6,810 nt of DNA from Alphaproteobacteria bacterium (GTDB taxonomy: Bacteria > Pseudomonadota > Alphaproteobacteria > Puniceispirillales > UBA1172), in assembly GCA_021296375.1 (NCBI GenBank), contig JAGWAQ010000092.1, forward strand, positions 1-6,810. Direction: 5' to 3'. Position 1 is the stretch's first letter. Every line of letters begins with the position of its first letter. Both the position numbers and the translations under genes were made by a program. The notes under the pieces are model-generated. The model was not told the origin of the DNA. It was given only the letters and a program-made list of their open reading frames with translations, and did not search any database. Shown here in pieces: positions 1 through 5,968 of this stretch.

Positions 1-1290
1 GTCATAGACAATCGCGCCTTCTTCACGCACCGACGGGCGGGTTGACGCCTGAATGCGCTTCGCCGCGTTCCAGGCATAGACCAGCGCCGACATCAAGACC
101 CCCACGACAACCGCAAGCGCAAGGTCAGCAATGCCCGTCCCCGCCGTCCCCACAACGATCACCAAAGCATCGGCAAACGGGACGTTCGGCAAGGTCTTGA
201 GCGACGCCCCTGCAAAGGTGCCGTTCACCACCATGCCCCTCACCCCCACCAGCGCGGCATCCGGAATCTGCTCGATAAGGGAAGAGGCAAACAGAATAAA
301 CATCAGCAGGAACAACGCCGCCACGATGCCGCTGATGCGGGTACGGCCACCGGATTTGACATTGATCATGGACTGGCCAATCATCGCGCAGCCCCCCATC
401 CCGCCAAAGAAGCCGGTGATCACATTGGCCAGCCCCTGGGCTGAACATTCGCGCGACGCCCCGCCACGCTGATTGGTCAAATCCCCGACAAGATTGAGGG
501 TCAGCAAGCTTTCGATAAGCCCGATCCCCGCCAGCACCACGGCATAAGGCAGGATGATCATCAGGGTCTCCATGGTCATCGGCACCTGGGGGATGCCAAA
601 GCTCGGCAGACCGCCAGCGAGTTCAGCCAAATCACCCACCCGCGGCACGTCGATCCCGAAGACCAGCACCACCACCGTCACAATCCCGATCGACAACAGC
701 GGGGCTGGAATAATTTTGGTGAGGCGCGGGGTCAGCCAGATCAGCGCCATGGTGGCGGCCACAAGCCCAAGCGTGGCGTAAAGTTCCGCCCCCCTCAACC
801 AGCTTGCCGTGCCGTCAGAGGCAACCGTCTGGAACTGCTTGAGCTGCGCCAGGCCAATGACAATCGCCAGGCCATTGACGAACCCCAGCATCACCGGATG
901 CGGCACCATGCGGATAAACTTGCCAAGGCGGAAAATCCCCGCCGCCAGCTGGATGATCCCCATCAGCACCACCGTGGCAAAAAGATACGACACCCCGTGG
1001 TCAGCGACCAGCGCCACCATCACCACCGCCAATGCACCCGTGGCGCCGGAAATCATCCCGGGACGGCCGCCAAAGACCGCCGTCACCAGCCCGACGATAA
1101 ACGCCGCGTAAAGCCCCACCAGCGGCGCCACCCCGGCGACAAAGGCAAAGGCAACGGCTTCCGGAACAAGCGCCAGCGCGACCGTCAACCCCGCCAGCCC
1201 ATCCACCAGCACCTGGCGGGAAGTCAAAGACGGCGCGGCCCCGTTTGGCGACGTGCCATAGAGGAATTGATCAAGTTTTGAAGAGGTCAT
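1..1290 (-). CDS. SulP-family inorganic anion transporter (C-terminus cut by window edge)
   Basis: Inner-membrane secondary carrier of the SulP/SLC26 family; members move sulfate, bicarbonate or dicarboxylates. The 430 residues visible start at the ATG at 1288-1290, which is the only start after the in-frame stop at 1330-1332; GGA six bases upstream is a weak ribosome site. The protein is a run of hydrophobic helices with family signatures: LVPEAVAFAF (41-50), GGRPGMISGATGA (74-86), MVPHPVMLGFVNG (128-140), ECSAQGLANVITGFFGG (281-297), MGGCAMIGQSMINVKSGGR (298-316). The last visible residues, VREEGAIVYD (421-430), look like the entry to the cytoplasmic STAS domain that usually ends SulP proteins, so the missing part lies left of the window. 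It diverges from the PLP-enzyme gene at 1535. The ion is not deducible from sequence. Family is certain; the substrate is unknown. Confidence 0.95.
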   Translation of the reverse strand, partial: MTSSKLDQFLYGTSPNGAAPSLTSRQVLVDGLAGLTVALALVPEAVAFAFVAGVAPLVGLYAAFIVGLVTAVFGGRPGMISGATGALAVVMVALVADHGVSYLFATVVLMGIIQLAAGIFRLGKFIRMVPHPVMLGFVNGLAIVIGLAQLKQFQTVASDGTASWLRGAELYATLGLVAATMALIWLTPRLTKIIPAPLLSIGIVTVVVLVFGIDVPRVGDLAELAGGLPSFGIPQVPMTMETLMIILPYAVVLAGIGLIESLLTLNLVGDLTNQRGGASRECSAQGLANVITGFFGGMGGCAMIGQSMINVKSGGRTRISGIVAALFLLMFILFASSLIEQIPDAALVGVRGMVVNGTFAGASLKTLPNVPFADALVIVVGTAGTGIADLALAVVVGVLMSALVYAWNAAKRIQASTRPSVREEGAIVYD

Positions 1291-1534
1291 AGGGAATCCA
1301 GTGTTGGCCCGCCAATGGGCTGAAAATAACTAGCAGTCCTATAGCCCAATCCCGCGCGAATAGCCATGGGTAAAATCAGCCAAAACCAATTGTCGCCAAG
1401 GAGGTCGCGCGCCCAAATTGCGGCAATTCAACGCCTTTGAGGCGAAAGCGCATGGCAGGGGCTGGACTTGGCTTGCAATAACGGGCAATTTTAGATCTTG
1501 AGTTTCACCCTTCCGATTACGACAGGTTATTTTC
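1291..1534. promoter_or_regulatory. Divergent intergenic region between SulP and the class V PLP enzyme
   Basis: This 244-bp gap must hold the promoters of both divergent genes. I see no convincing coding frame in it. Short symmetric motifs occur: TTGGC-CC-GCCAA at 1304-1315, TGGGCT (1316-1321) matched by AGCCCA (1343-1348), AATTG-CGG-CAATT at 1416-1428, and TTGC-N8-GCAA at 1473-1488. Several fit the loose T-N11-A style of LysR-type operators, but the match is too permissive to name a regulator. A weak plus-strand sigma70-like pair is TTGGCT (1469-1474) and TTAGAT (1491-1496) with 16 bp between. Minus-strand candidates, such as TATAGG around 1336-1341, are equally weak. No terminator is evident. 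Confidence 0.4.
1416..1428. repeat. Short perfect inverted repeat, possible operator
   Basis: AATTG and CAATT flank a 3-base centre (CGG). It sits about 107 bp upstream of the plus-strand start at 1535 and about 126 bp from the SulP start, a position where a shared regulator could act on either gene. The arms are only 5 bp, so chance occurrence is quite possible. Confidence 0.25.
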
Positions 1535-2788
1535 ATGCCCGCTTTTTCTGACCAATTGCTTGATGACATCCGCAGCCGTTTCGCCCAGGTTGACCATTGC
1601 CCCGTGCAAGGCCAGCGGGTGTTTTTTGAAAACGCTGGCGGTGCCTTGACCCTCAACAGCGTGGTGGAAAATTCCGCGGCCTATGCCGCCATCCCCGACA
1701 ATCAGGGGCGGGATAACCCCGGCTCACATGAGCTGGTGCGCGTCATCACCAAAGCCAAGGAAGATTTGCGGGTCTTCATGAACGCCAAGGGGGGGCATTT
1801 TTTTGTCGGCGAAAGCGGCACGGAACTGATCTTTCGCCTTGTCATGAACGCCTGCCTCGGGACTGATGCCGACGGGATCGTGCTGGGCTCGACCGTTGAA
1901 CACCCCGCCACCCGCAGTGCCGCCGCGCGCTGGGCGCCGATCAGCGGCAAAACCCATGTGCTGATCACCCATGATGATGACCGCGGGCTGGTCCATGCCG
2001 AAGATTACGCCAGCAACGTCACCCCCGACACGCGGGTCGCGACCATCCTGCACACCTCTCCTGTGACCGGCATGGGGATGGATGTCGCGGCGATTTCAAA
2101 AGCCATCCGCGCGACAAGCCCCGACTGCTTTATTATCGTTGATGGCATCCAGCATGCCGCCCATGGCCAGATCGACCTCGCGTCCTATGATGTCGATGGT
2201 TACGTCATCTCGCCCTACAAAATGTTCTCGCGCCACGGCTATGGCATGGCGTGGATCTCCGACCGCATGTCCGCCCTCCCCCACGACAGCCTTGTCGGCG
2301 GACCGGAAGGCAATTGGGAACTCGGCACCCGCGACACCGGCGCCTACGCGACGATTTCCGATGTCGTGAATTACATGGAATGGCTCGGGGAACAGCTGAC
2401 GGACGCATCAGACCAGCGCGAGAAATTCATCGCCGCGGGCAAGGCCATCCATGACCATGAACAATCGCTCACCGATGCCATGATCCACGGCACGGGCAAC
2501 CTGCCCGGGCTTGCGGAAATGGAAGACGTGACGATCATCGGCGGGGTCGATAACCCGGCGCGCGAAGGCCTGGTCTCCATCACCGTTGATGGCATGGCTT
2601 CCGTGGATGTCGTGAAAAAACTCAATGATCAGGGCATCCGCACCCACCTGCGCAAGGCTGACCATTATTCAGGCAATATCCTTGATCCCCTCGGGCTGGA
2701 TGGCTGCATCCGGGTGTCCATGTGCCATTACAACAGCTCAGCAGAAGTCGCCCAGTTCCTGGCGGCGATGAAAACGATCATATCCTGA
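1535..2788 (+). CDS. PLP-dependent class V aminotransferase-fold enzyme, cysteine desulfurase-like without the catalytic Cys
   Basis: A 417-residue cytoplasmic fold-type I PLP enzyme. The ATG at 1535 follows ACAGG by 8 bases. Landmarks: FFENAGGALTL (30-40) is the N-terminal substrate-pocket motif; STVEHPATRS (119-128) carries H123, expected to stack on PLP; IIVDGIQHAAHG (200-211) carries D203, the PLP-nitrogen partner; SPYKMFS (226-232) carries K229, the Schiff-base lysine; CIRVSMCHYNSSAEV (391-405) carries R393, equivalent to the carboxylate-binding Arg of SufS. The C-terminal part resembles the cysteine desulfurase-like subfamily typified by VC1184 (TIGR01976). In SufS the catalytic Cys lies 15 residues before that Arg; here the spot is Y378/S379 (DHYSGN), with no Cys nearby. 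Persulfide-forming desulfurase activity is therefore unlikely; a lyase, epimerase or transaminase reaction is as plausible. Superfamily certain, reaction unknown. Confidence 0.93.
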   Translation: MPAFSDQLLDDIRSRFAQVDHCPVQGQRVFFENAGGALTLNSVVENSAAYAAIPDNQGRDNPGSHELVRVITKAKEDLRVFMNAKGGHFFVGESGTELIFRLVMNACLGTDADGIVLGSTVEHPATRSAAARWAPISGKTHVLITHDDDRGLVHAEDYASNVTPDTRVATILHTSPVTGMGMDVAAISKAIRATSPDCFIIVDGIQHAAHGQIDLASYDVDGYVISPYKMFSRHGYGMAWISDRMSALPHDSLVGGPEGNWELGTRDTGAYATISDVVNYMEWLGEQLTDASDQREKFIAAGKAIHDHEQSLTDAMIHGTGNLPGLAEMEDVTIIGGVDNPAREGLVSITVDGMASVDVVKKLNDQGIRTHLRKADHYSGNILDPLGLDGCIRVSMCHYNSSAEVAQFLAAMKTIIS

Positions 2789-2789
2789 C

Positions 2790-3791
2790 CTAGCGGTGAT
2801 GCAGTTGCGGGACGACCTCGCGCATGTTCTCCACAATAAACGGGATTTGAGTCATCTGGCGGATGGCGGTATGGGCGGCGTCGACGATCTTTTTCGGCGA
2901 TCGCCCCGCCAGCTTAAACCCTGTCAGGTCATCAAGCCCTGAAAAGCACAGGATCATCTCATCATCCTCAATCAGGCAGCTGATCTCCGATTTTTTATGG
3001 AACCAGCGCTCGCCCGTGGCGAAATATTGATGCATCCCCACGAAGGAGTCCTGCAGCTCAGGGGTGATGACCGACGCCGCGTGGTCAAGGTCATCGCAAT
3101 ACACTTCATAGCGTTTCTCAAACGCCTTATTGGCCAGCCGCAGGTTTTTCTTGCGGGTGAAGATGCGGCCAAAAATATTCATGATGCCCTGATCAACCTT
3201 GATCCTGATGGCGCTGGGCATCTCGGCATTGAGCTTTAGGTGAATGATCAGATACGTCACCACCGTGGTGGAACTGTTGTTGCCGTTCGAACGACGCGAG
3301 GTGTAGCGGCAATTGTAAAACAGGTACGGCGTGCCTTTGGTCTCCCCTTCATAGGCGGAGGAAATCTTGACGCTGCCAGCGGTGGTCAGCCCTTCCTGCT
3401 GTAAATATTCACCGGAATCCTTAAGCGAAGATGTGTCGGCAATCGGGGTGATCCATGACTTGAAATGGGCGTTCAACGCCTGCGCCAGCTGATTGCCCGA
3501 AGCGTCGGTCAGGCGTTTGAGCGGCACATAACCAAGATACCCCCCGCCGCAACACAGGCCCAGCAGCACCAGGGTTGCGATTTTCAGGCTGGTGTCGTTG
3601 CTGCCCTCGCCCCCCAGCAAAAAACCAGCCCCGATAAAGAACATCGCCGCCGCCGCCACAAAACCGCCAAGGGCGAGCGCAAGATAGCGGTAATAATGCT
3701 GCTGGTAATGGTCAAAATTAGGCTTAACAAAGCGGTCCCAATGCTGGGCAAAGCCTTGTTCCGCTTCGGTTTGCTCGATAAATTCAGCCAT
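2790..3791 (-). CDS. DUF3137 membrane protein
   Basis: A 333-residue protein of unknown function. Two hydrophobic helices lie near residues 37-60 (LALALGGFVAAAAMFFIGAG) and 70-90 (IATLVLLGLCCGGGYLGY); the long C-terminal part is soluble and probably cytoplasmic. The DUF3137 signature is the NLRLANKAFEKRYEVYCDD stretch (216-234) followed by ITPELQDSF (242-250), matching the family pattern of a compared 'F.kry.Vy..D...A..viTPe' segment. The ATG at 3789-3791 is preferred because AAAGG lies 8 bases upstream; in-frame GTG codons at 3794 and 3797 would sit too close to it. The gene lies 83 bp downstream of the desulfhydrase-like gene on the same strand and ends 1 bp from the convergent gene's stop. 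DUF3137 proteins have no established biochemical role that I know; a link to the upstream enzymes is only positional. Confidence 0.88.
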   Translation of the reverse strand: MAEFIEQTEAEQGFAQHWDRFVKPNFDHYQQHYYRYLALALGGFVAAAAMFFIGAGFLLGGEGSNDTSLKIATLVLLGLCCGGGYLGYVPLKRLTDASGNQLAQALNAHFKSWITPIADTSSLKDSGEYLQQEGLTTAGSVKISSAYEGETKGTPYLFYNCRYTSRRSNGNNSSTTVVTYLIIHLKLNAEMPSAIRIKVDQGIMNIFGRIFTRKKNLRLANKAFEKRYEVYCDDLDHAASVITPELQDSFVGMHQYFATGERWFHKKSEISCLIEDDEMILCFSGLDDLTGFKLAGRSPKKIVDAAHTAIRQMTQIPFIVENMREVVPQLHHR

Positions 3792-3833
3792 CACCACTAC
3801 CTTTGATCACACAACTTGAACTGATGGGAAGGG

Positions 3834-3862
3834 ATGTTAGCTGATCCTCAATCGGGCTTCAA
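3834..3862 (-). promoter_or_regulatory. Putative sigma70-type promoter for the DUF3137 gene
   Basis: On the minus strand TTGAAG (3857-3862) and TAACAT (3834-3839) are separated by exactly 17 bp. Each matches 4 of 6 consensus positions. Transcription from about 3827 would leave a leader of roughly 36 nt before the ATG at 3791. It would let the DUF3137 gene be expressed apart from the two genes upstream. No terminator hairpin is seen in the 83-bp gap, so read-through is also likely. Confidence 0.35.
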
Positions 3863-3874
3863 TATCATCGGTGG

Positions 3875-4900
3875 TCAGTCCATCAATTGCGCCTGATAGG
3901 CAAACAGCCCCGCCAGCCCGCCGGTATGGATGAACAGCACTTTTGCCCCTTTGGCAATGGCCCCGTTGCGGGCGCGTTCCACCACCCCCGCAAAAGCTTT
4001 GGCGGTGTAAACAGGGTCGAGCATCTGGCCTTCGAGTTGCGCCATTAACGCCATGGCCGTGGCGCCGGCATCGCTGATCTGGCCATAGCCCGGGGCCAAA
4101 GCGCCATCCCAGAGATCAAGATCATCCTCACCAAGAAAACCTTCTGTATTGAGCAGGTCATTGAACGCCGGCATCATGCCCAAAAGCCGATCCCGCTGAA
4201 GCGGTTCAGCGCGCCGCACGCAAGACCCCGTCACCCGTGTTCCCGGGCGGTAAAGCCTGACCCCGGCCATCACCCCCAGATGGGTCGCGCCACTGCCACT
4301 GCCCACCACGATGTCATCAAAAACCGGCGCGTCCTGCTGGCCCAGCTCTTCGATACAGCGGATATAGCCGAGCGCCCCCAGCGGCGGTTTATCGGCCCCA
4401 AGGGGAATGACGTAAGGACGTTTCCCCACCGCCTTGAGCCGCTCCGCTTCGGCATAAAGCGCGGCGTCGGCGCCGTTTTCATCCTCACCGACAGGGTAGC
4501 GGATGATGCGCGCGCCAAGCAGATGATTGAGCATCACATTGCCCGATTGGTGGTAGTGCGGATCATCGGTATCGACGCGCTCCTCGAGCTGAACCACCGC
4601 CGCCAGCCCCGCTTGCGCCGCCGTCGCCGCCGCCAGACGAACAAAATTGGACTGCACCGCGCCGGTGATCAGCACCGTGTCCGCCCCTTCCGCCAGGGCC
4701 GCCCCGAGGTAATATTCCAACTGGCGGGATTTATTGCCGCCAAAACTCGGCCCCGCCAGATCATCGCGCTTCATCCAGAGATCAATGCCGAGATCATCAG
4801 AAATCCGGTCATGCCGATTGAGCGGTGGTGGCGTGGTGACGATGGGGTGACGTGGCGCTTGCGCCAGGGCCGCGCCAATGGCTGGAGGCAAATCGGTCAT
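3875..4900 (-). CDS. D-cysteine desulfhydrase / ACC deaminase family PLP enzyme
   Basis: A 341-residue cytoplasmic fold-type II PLP enzyme of the COG2515 family, whose members include D-cysteine desulfhydrase (DcyD), ACC deaminase and L-cysteate sulfo-lyase (CuyA). These eliminate or open small amino acids to give a 2-oxo acid plus ammonia. Visible landmarks: LWMKRDDLAGPSFGGNKSRQ (41-60) with K57 as Schiff-base lysine; GAVQSNFVRLAAA (80-92) with S84/N85 of the QSN motif; the phosphate loop GSGSGATHLG (200-209); LDPVYTAKA (294-302) with Y298; HTGGLAGLFAY (325-335), the family ending. The HTGG ending favours the DcyD/CuyA side over ACC deaminase. The usual His after QSN is F86, which could shift substrate. 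Length is normal. The ATG at 4898-4900 has no good Shine-Dalgarno sequence; an upstream small frame ends 7 nt before it, so coupled translation is possible. Family sure, substrate open. Confidence 0.93.
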   Translation of the reverse strand: MTDLPPAIGAALAQAPRHPIVTTPPPLNRHDRISDDLGIDLWMKRDDLAGPSFGGNKSRQLEYYLGAALAEGADTVLITGAVQSNFVRLAAATAAQAGLAAVVQLEERVDTDDPHYHQSGNVMLNHLLGARIIRYPVGEDENGADAALYAEAERLKAVGKRPYVIPLGADKPPLGALGYIRCIEELGQQDAPVFDDIVVGSGSGATHLGVMAGVRLYRPGTRVTGSCVRRAEPLQRDRLLGMMPAFNDLLNTEGFLGEDDLDLWDGALAPGYGQISDAGATAMALMAQLEGQMLDPVYTAKAFAGVVERARNGAIAKGAKVLFIHTGGLAGLFAYQAQLMD

Positions 4901-4901
4901 C

Positions 4902-4911
4902 TTGATATCAA
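4902..4911. repeat. Perfect 10-bp palindrome TTGATATCAA upstream of the desulfhydrase-like start
   Basis: TTGATATCAA reads identically on both strands and lies 1 nt before the ATG at 4900, where a ribosome site would be expected. It contains the stop codon (4908-4910) of the small frame. It could be a protein site or simply chance; the arms have no spacer, so it does not fit the FNR consensus. Confidence 0.3.
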
Positions 4912-4979
4912 CCCGGCAAGTGGTCAGGCAAGTGGTCAGGCATCAGGTTATTCATCAGATTATTCATGGCGCTATTCAT
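4908..4979 (-). CDS. Possible 23-residue small frame bridging two genes
   Basis: A minus-strand frame starts at the ATG 4977-4979, which overlaps the last codons of the PanB-like gene (its TAG stop is 4972-4974), and ends with TGA at 4908-4910, 7 nt before the next gene's ATG. The peptide is itself repetitive: MNSA, then MNNL twice, then MPDHL and PDHLPG. Four in-frame ATG codons occur. It is in a frame different from both neighbours. No Shine-Dalgarno sequence precedes it, so expression would depend on re-initiation after the PanB-like stop. It may be a translational-coupling leader or simply an open frame caused by 12-bp repeat units, whose length preserves frame. No homology can be judged at this length. 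Confidence 0.25.
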   Translation of the reverse strand: MNSAMNNLMNNLMPDHLPDHLPG

Positions 4980-4982
4980 GGG
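4916..4982. repeat. Cluster of 12-bp tandem repeats between the PanB-like and desulfhydrase-like genes
   Basis: Plus-strand units are GCAAGTGGTCAG at 4916-4927 and again, identical, at 4928-4939; a shortened GCATCAG at 4940-4946; then GTTATTCATCAG (4947-4958), ATTATTCATGGC (4959-4970) and GCTATTCATGGG (4971-4982), which share TATTCAT at a 12-bp period. Two unrelated 12-bp repeat families thus abut, filling nearly the whole 71-bp gap and running into the final codons of the PanB-like gene. Replication slippage is the simplest origin. Confidence 0.85.
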
Positions 4983-5820
4983 TGGGGCACCATTTGTCCA
5001 GGGCTTCGAGGAATTTGTCCTGCTCGCCTTTATGCATGCCGATATTGGTTTCAGCATAGGGGAAATTCTGCGCTGAGACTTCATCGTGAAACGCTTTCAA
5101 GGCCGTCACCCGTTCGTCATGAATCTGCTGGTGAAGCCGCCCGACATTGCCAAAAGCATAGGCGTGTTTCGGCGGGGTGTCTTCTTCGCTTGCCTCCCCG
5201 CAGACATCCGCCACAAACGACATGATGACATCGCCAGCCTTGCCCGACCCAAGCGAGAAGGTGACGATCGAGGTCCTGGTGTTGACCGCCGCCAGCACTT
5301 CTTCGGCGATGCATTCGGCTTCCACCGCCACGACGCCGACATCTTCCATGCGCTGTAAGGTCTTGAAGATTTCCATGGCTTCATCGGCCTTGCGGCCAAA
5401 GCCGCGCAACCCGCCGCAATAATGGCTGAAGGTGGGGATCAACCCGATGTGACTTTGCACGGGGATGCCTTCTTTGGAGAGGGCTTCCATGACGTCATAG
5501 GACCGCAGGGTGTAATAAAGATCGCCGCCCTTGCGCATCATCTCAAAAGCGTGGCTCATGATCTCCGCCGTCGAGCCGAACTGCGCCCAGGTGCTGCCGA
5601 CACCGGCAAAATGACCGGGGGCGATGCGGCGCACGTCTTCAATCTGGTCACCGCCAATAACGAAGAGATCAATCCCCGCTTCAACGCAGGCGCGCACCTC
5701 ATCATTATTGGCGGGGTTCGCCATGCTGAGGGTTTTATCCGTGCCTTTCAGTGCCTGCAGATCGGCGATGGTGTAATTGCGCTCCGCCGGATTTCGGCTG
5801 AAATCATAAATCCGTTTCAT
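4972..5820 (-). CDS. PanB-like (ketopantoate hydroxymethyltransferase superfamily) protein, divergent
   Basis: A 282-residue predicted cytoplasmic TIM-barrel protein related to 3-methyl-2-oxobutanoate hydroxymethyltransferase. Visible matches to PanB: AGIDLFVIGGD (48-58) against the 'AGIDvilvGDS' strand; VQSHIGLIPT (121-130) against 'vcGHLGLTPQ'; VEAECIAEEV (166-175) against the 'LECVP' strand, where E169 aligns with the catalytic Glu (E181 in E. coli); and SLGSG (189-193), exactly as far from that Glu as the 'GIGAG' of PanB. The metal ligands are not evident: G57 sits where the first Asp should be (D58 follows), and neither the ADMPF Asp nor the K-x-E pair is present. It is therefore probably not a pantothenate enzyme but a paralogue acting on another 2-oxo acid. 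The ATG at 5818-5820 is chosen because AAGGGAGT ends 7 bases upstream; a TTG at 5838 is less likely. First gene of the probable minus-strand unit. Confidence 0.82.
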   Translation of the reverse strand: MKRIYDFSRNPAERNYTIADLQALKGTDKTLSMANPANNDEVRACVEAGIDLFVIGGDQIEDVRRIAPGHFAGVGSTWAQFGSTAEIMSHAFEMMRKGGDLYYTLRSYDVMEALSKEGIPVQSHIGLIPTFSHYCGGLRGFGRKADEAMEIFKTLQRMEDVGVVAVEAECIAEEVLAAVNTRTSIVTFSLGSGKAGDVIMSFVADVCGEASEEDTPPKHAYAFGNVGRLHQQIHDERVTALKAFHDEVSAQNFPYAETNIGMHKGEQDKFLEALDKWCPTHE

Positions 5821-5827
5821 CAAGCTG

Positions 5828-5835
5828 ACTCCCTT
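5828..5835 (-). promoter_or_regulatory. Ribosome binding site that fixes the PanB-like start
   Basis: The minus strand reads AAGGGAGT, a good anti-16S match, 7 bases before the ATG at 5820. It lies inside the longer open frame that begins at TTG 5838, so it argues for the shorter protein starting MKRIYDF. Confidence 0.75.
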
Positions 5836-5858
5836 CAATTTTATGCGCTTAGTGAAGC

Positions 5859-5864
5859 ATTATA
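5859..5864 (-). promoter_or_regulatory. Probable -10 box for the PanB-like/desulfhydrase-like unit
   Basis: A perfect minus-strand TATAAT lies 38 bp before the ATG at 5820, which would give a leader of about 30 nt. At 17 bp upstream the -35 position reads AAAACC, a poor match to TTGACA, and the extended -10 TG is off by one base. The promoter may thus be weak or need an activator. Confidence 0.5.
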
Positions 5865-5896
5865 CCCAGGCAAGGGAAAGCGGTTTTTTAGAGCGG

Positions 5897-5911
5897 CAGG
5901 GAAAAGCCCTG
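5897..5911. repeat. Short hairpin-forming inverted repeat in the divergent promoter region
   Basis: CAGGG and CCCTG flank a 5-base loop (AAAAG). No T-run follows on either strand, so it is not a standard intrinsic terminator. It lies just upstream of the minus-strand -10 region and of the plus-strand -35 candidate, so a regulator site is possible but unproven. Confidence 0.3.
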
Positions 5912-5913
5912 TC

Positions 5914-5940
5914 TTGTCAGGCCACCTGAGAGCGCTTAAT
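5914..5940 (+). promoter_or_regulatory. Candidate promoter for the exonuclease-CBS gene
   Basis: TTGTCA (5914-5919, 5 of 6 consensus) is followed 15 bp later by CTTAAT (5935-5940, 4 of 6). The spacer is shorter than the ideal 17. Transcription would begin near 5947, about 22 nt before the ATG at 5969, and the leader would contain the purine-rich GGGGGAG (5959-5965). Confidence 0.35.
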
Positions 5941-5968
5941 CTGAAGGCTGTCAATTACGGGGGAGCCT

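Noticed and set aside
4280..5059. A long plus-strand open frame of 259 codons.
   Set aside because: It is antisense to the desulfhydrase-family gene, whose motifs are unmistakable; its Arg/His-rich composition is typical of a GC-rich shadow frame.
4972..5820. Annotating the PanB-like gene as panB of pantothenate synthesis.
   Set aside because: The Asp/Asp/Glu metal ligands and the substrate lysine of PanB are not found at the aligned positions, and no panC or other pantothenate gene is nearby.
5821..5838. N-terminal extension of the PanB-like protein from a TTG start at 5838.
   Set aside because: The extension contains the ribosome site AAGGGAGT that serves the ATG at 5820, so it is most likely untranslated.
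5897..5911. Intrinsic terminator at the CAGGG/CCCTG hairpin.
   Set aside because: The stem is only 5 bp, there is no U-tract, and both flanking genes start here rather than end.
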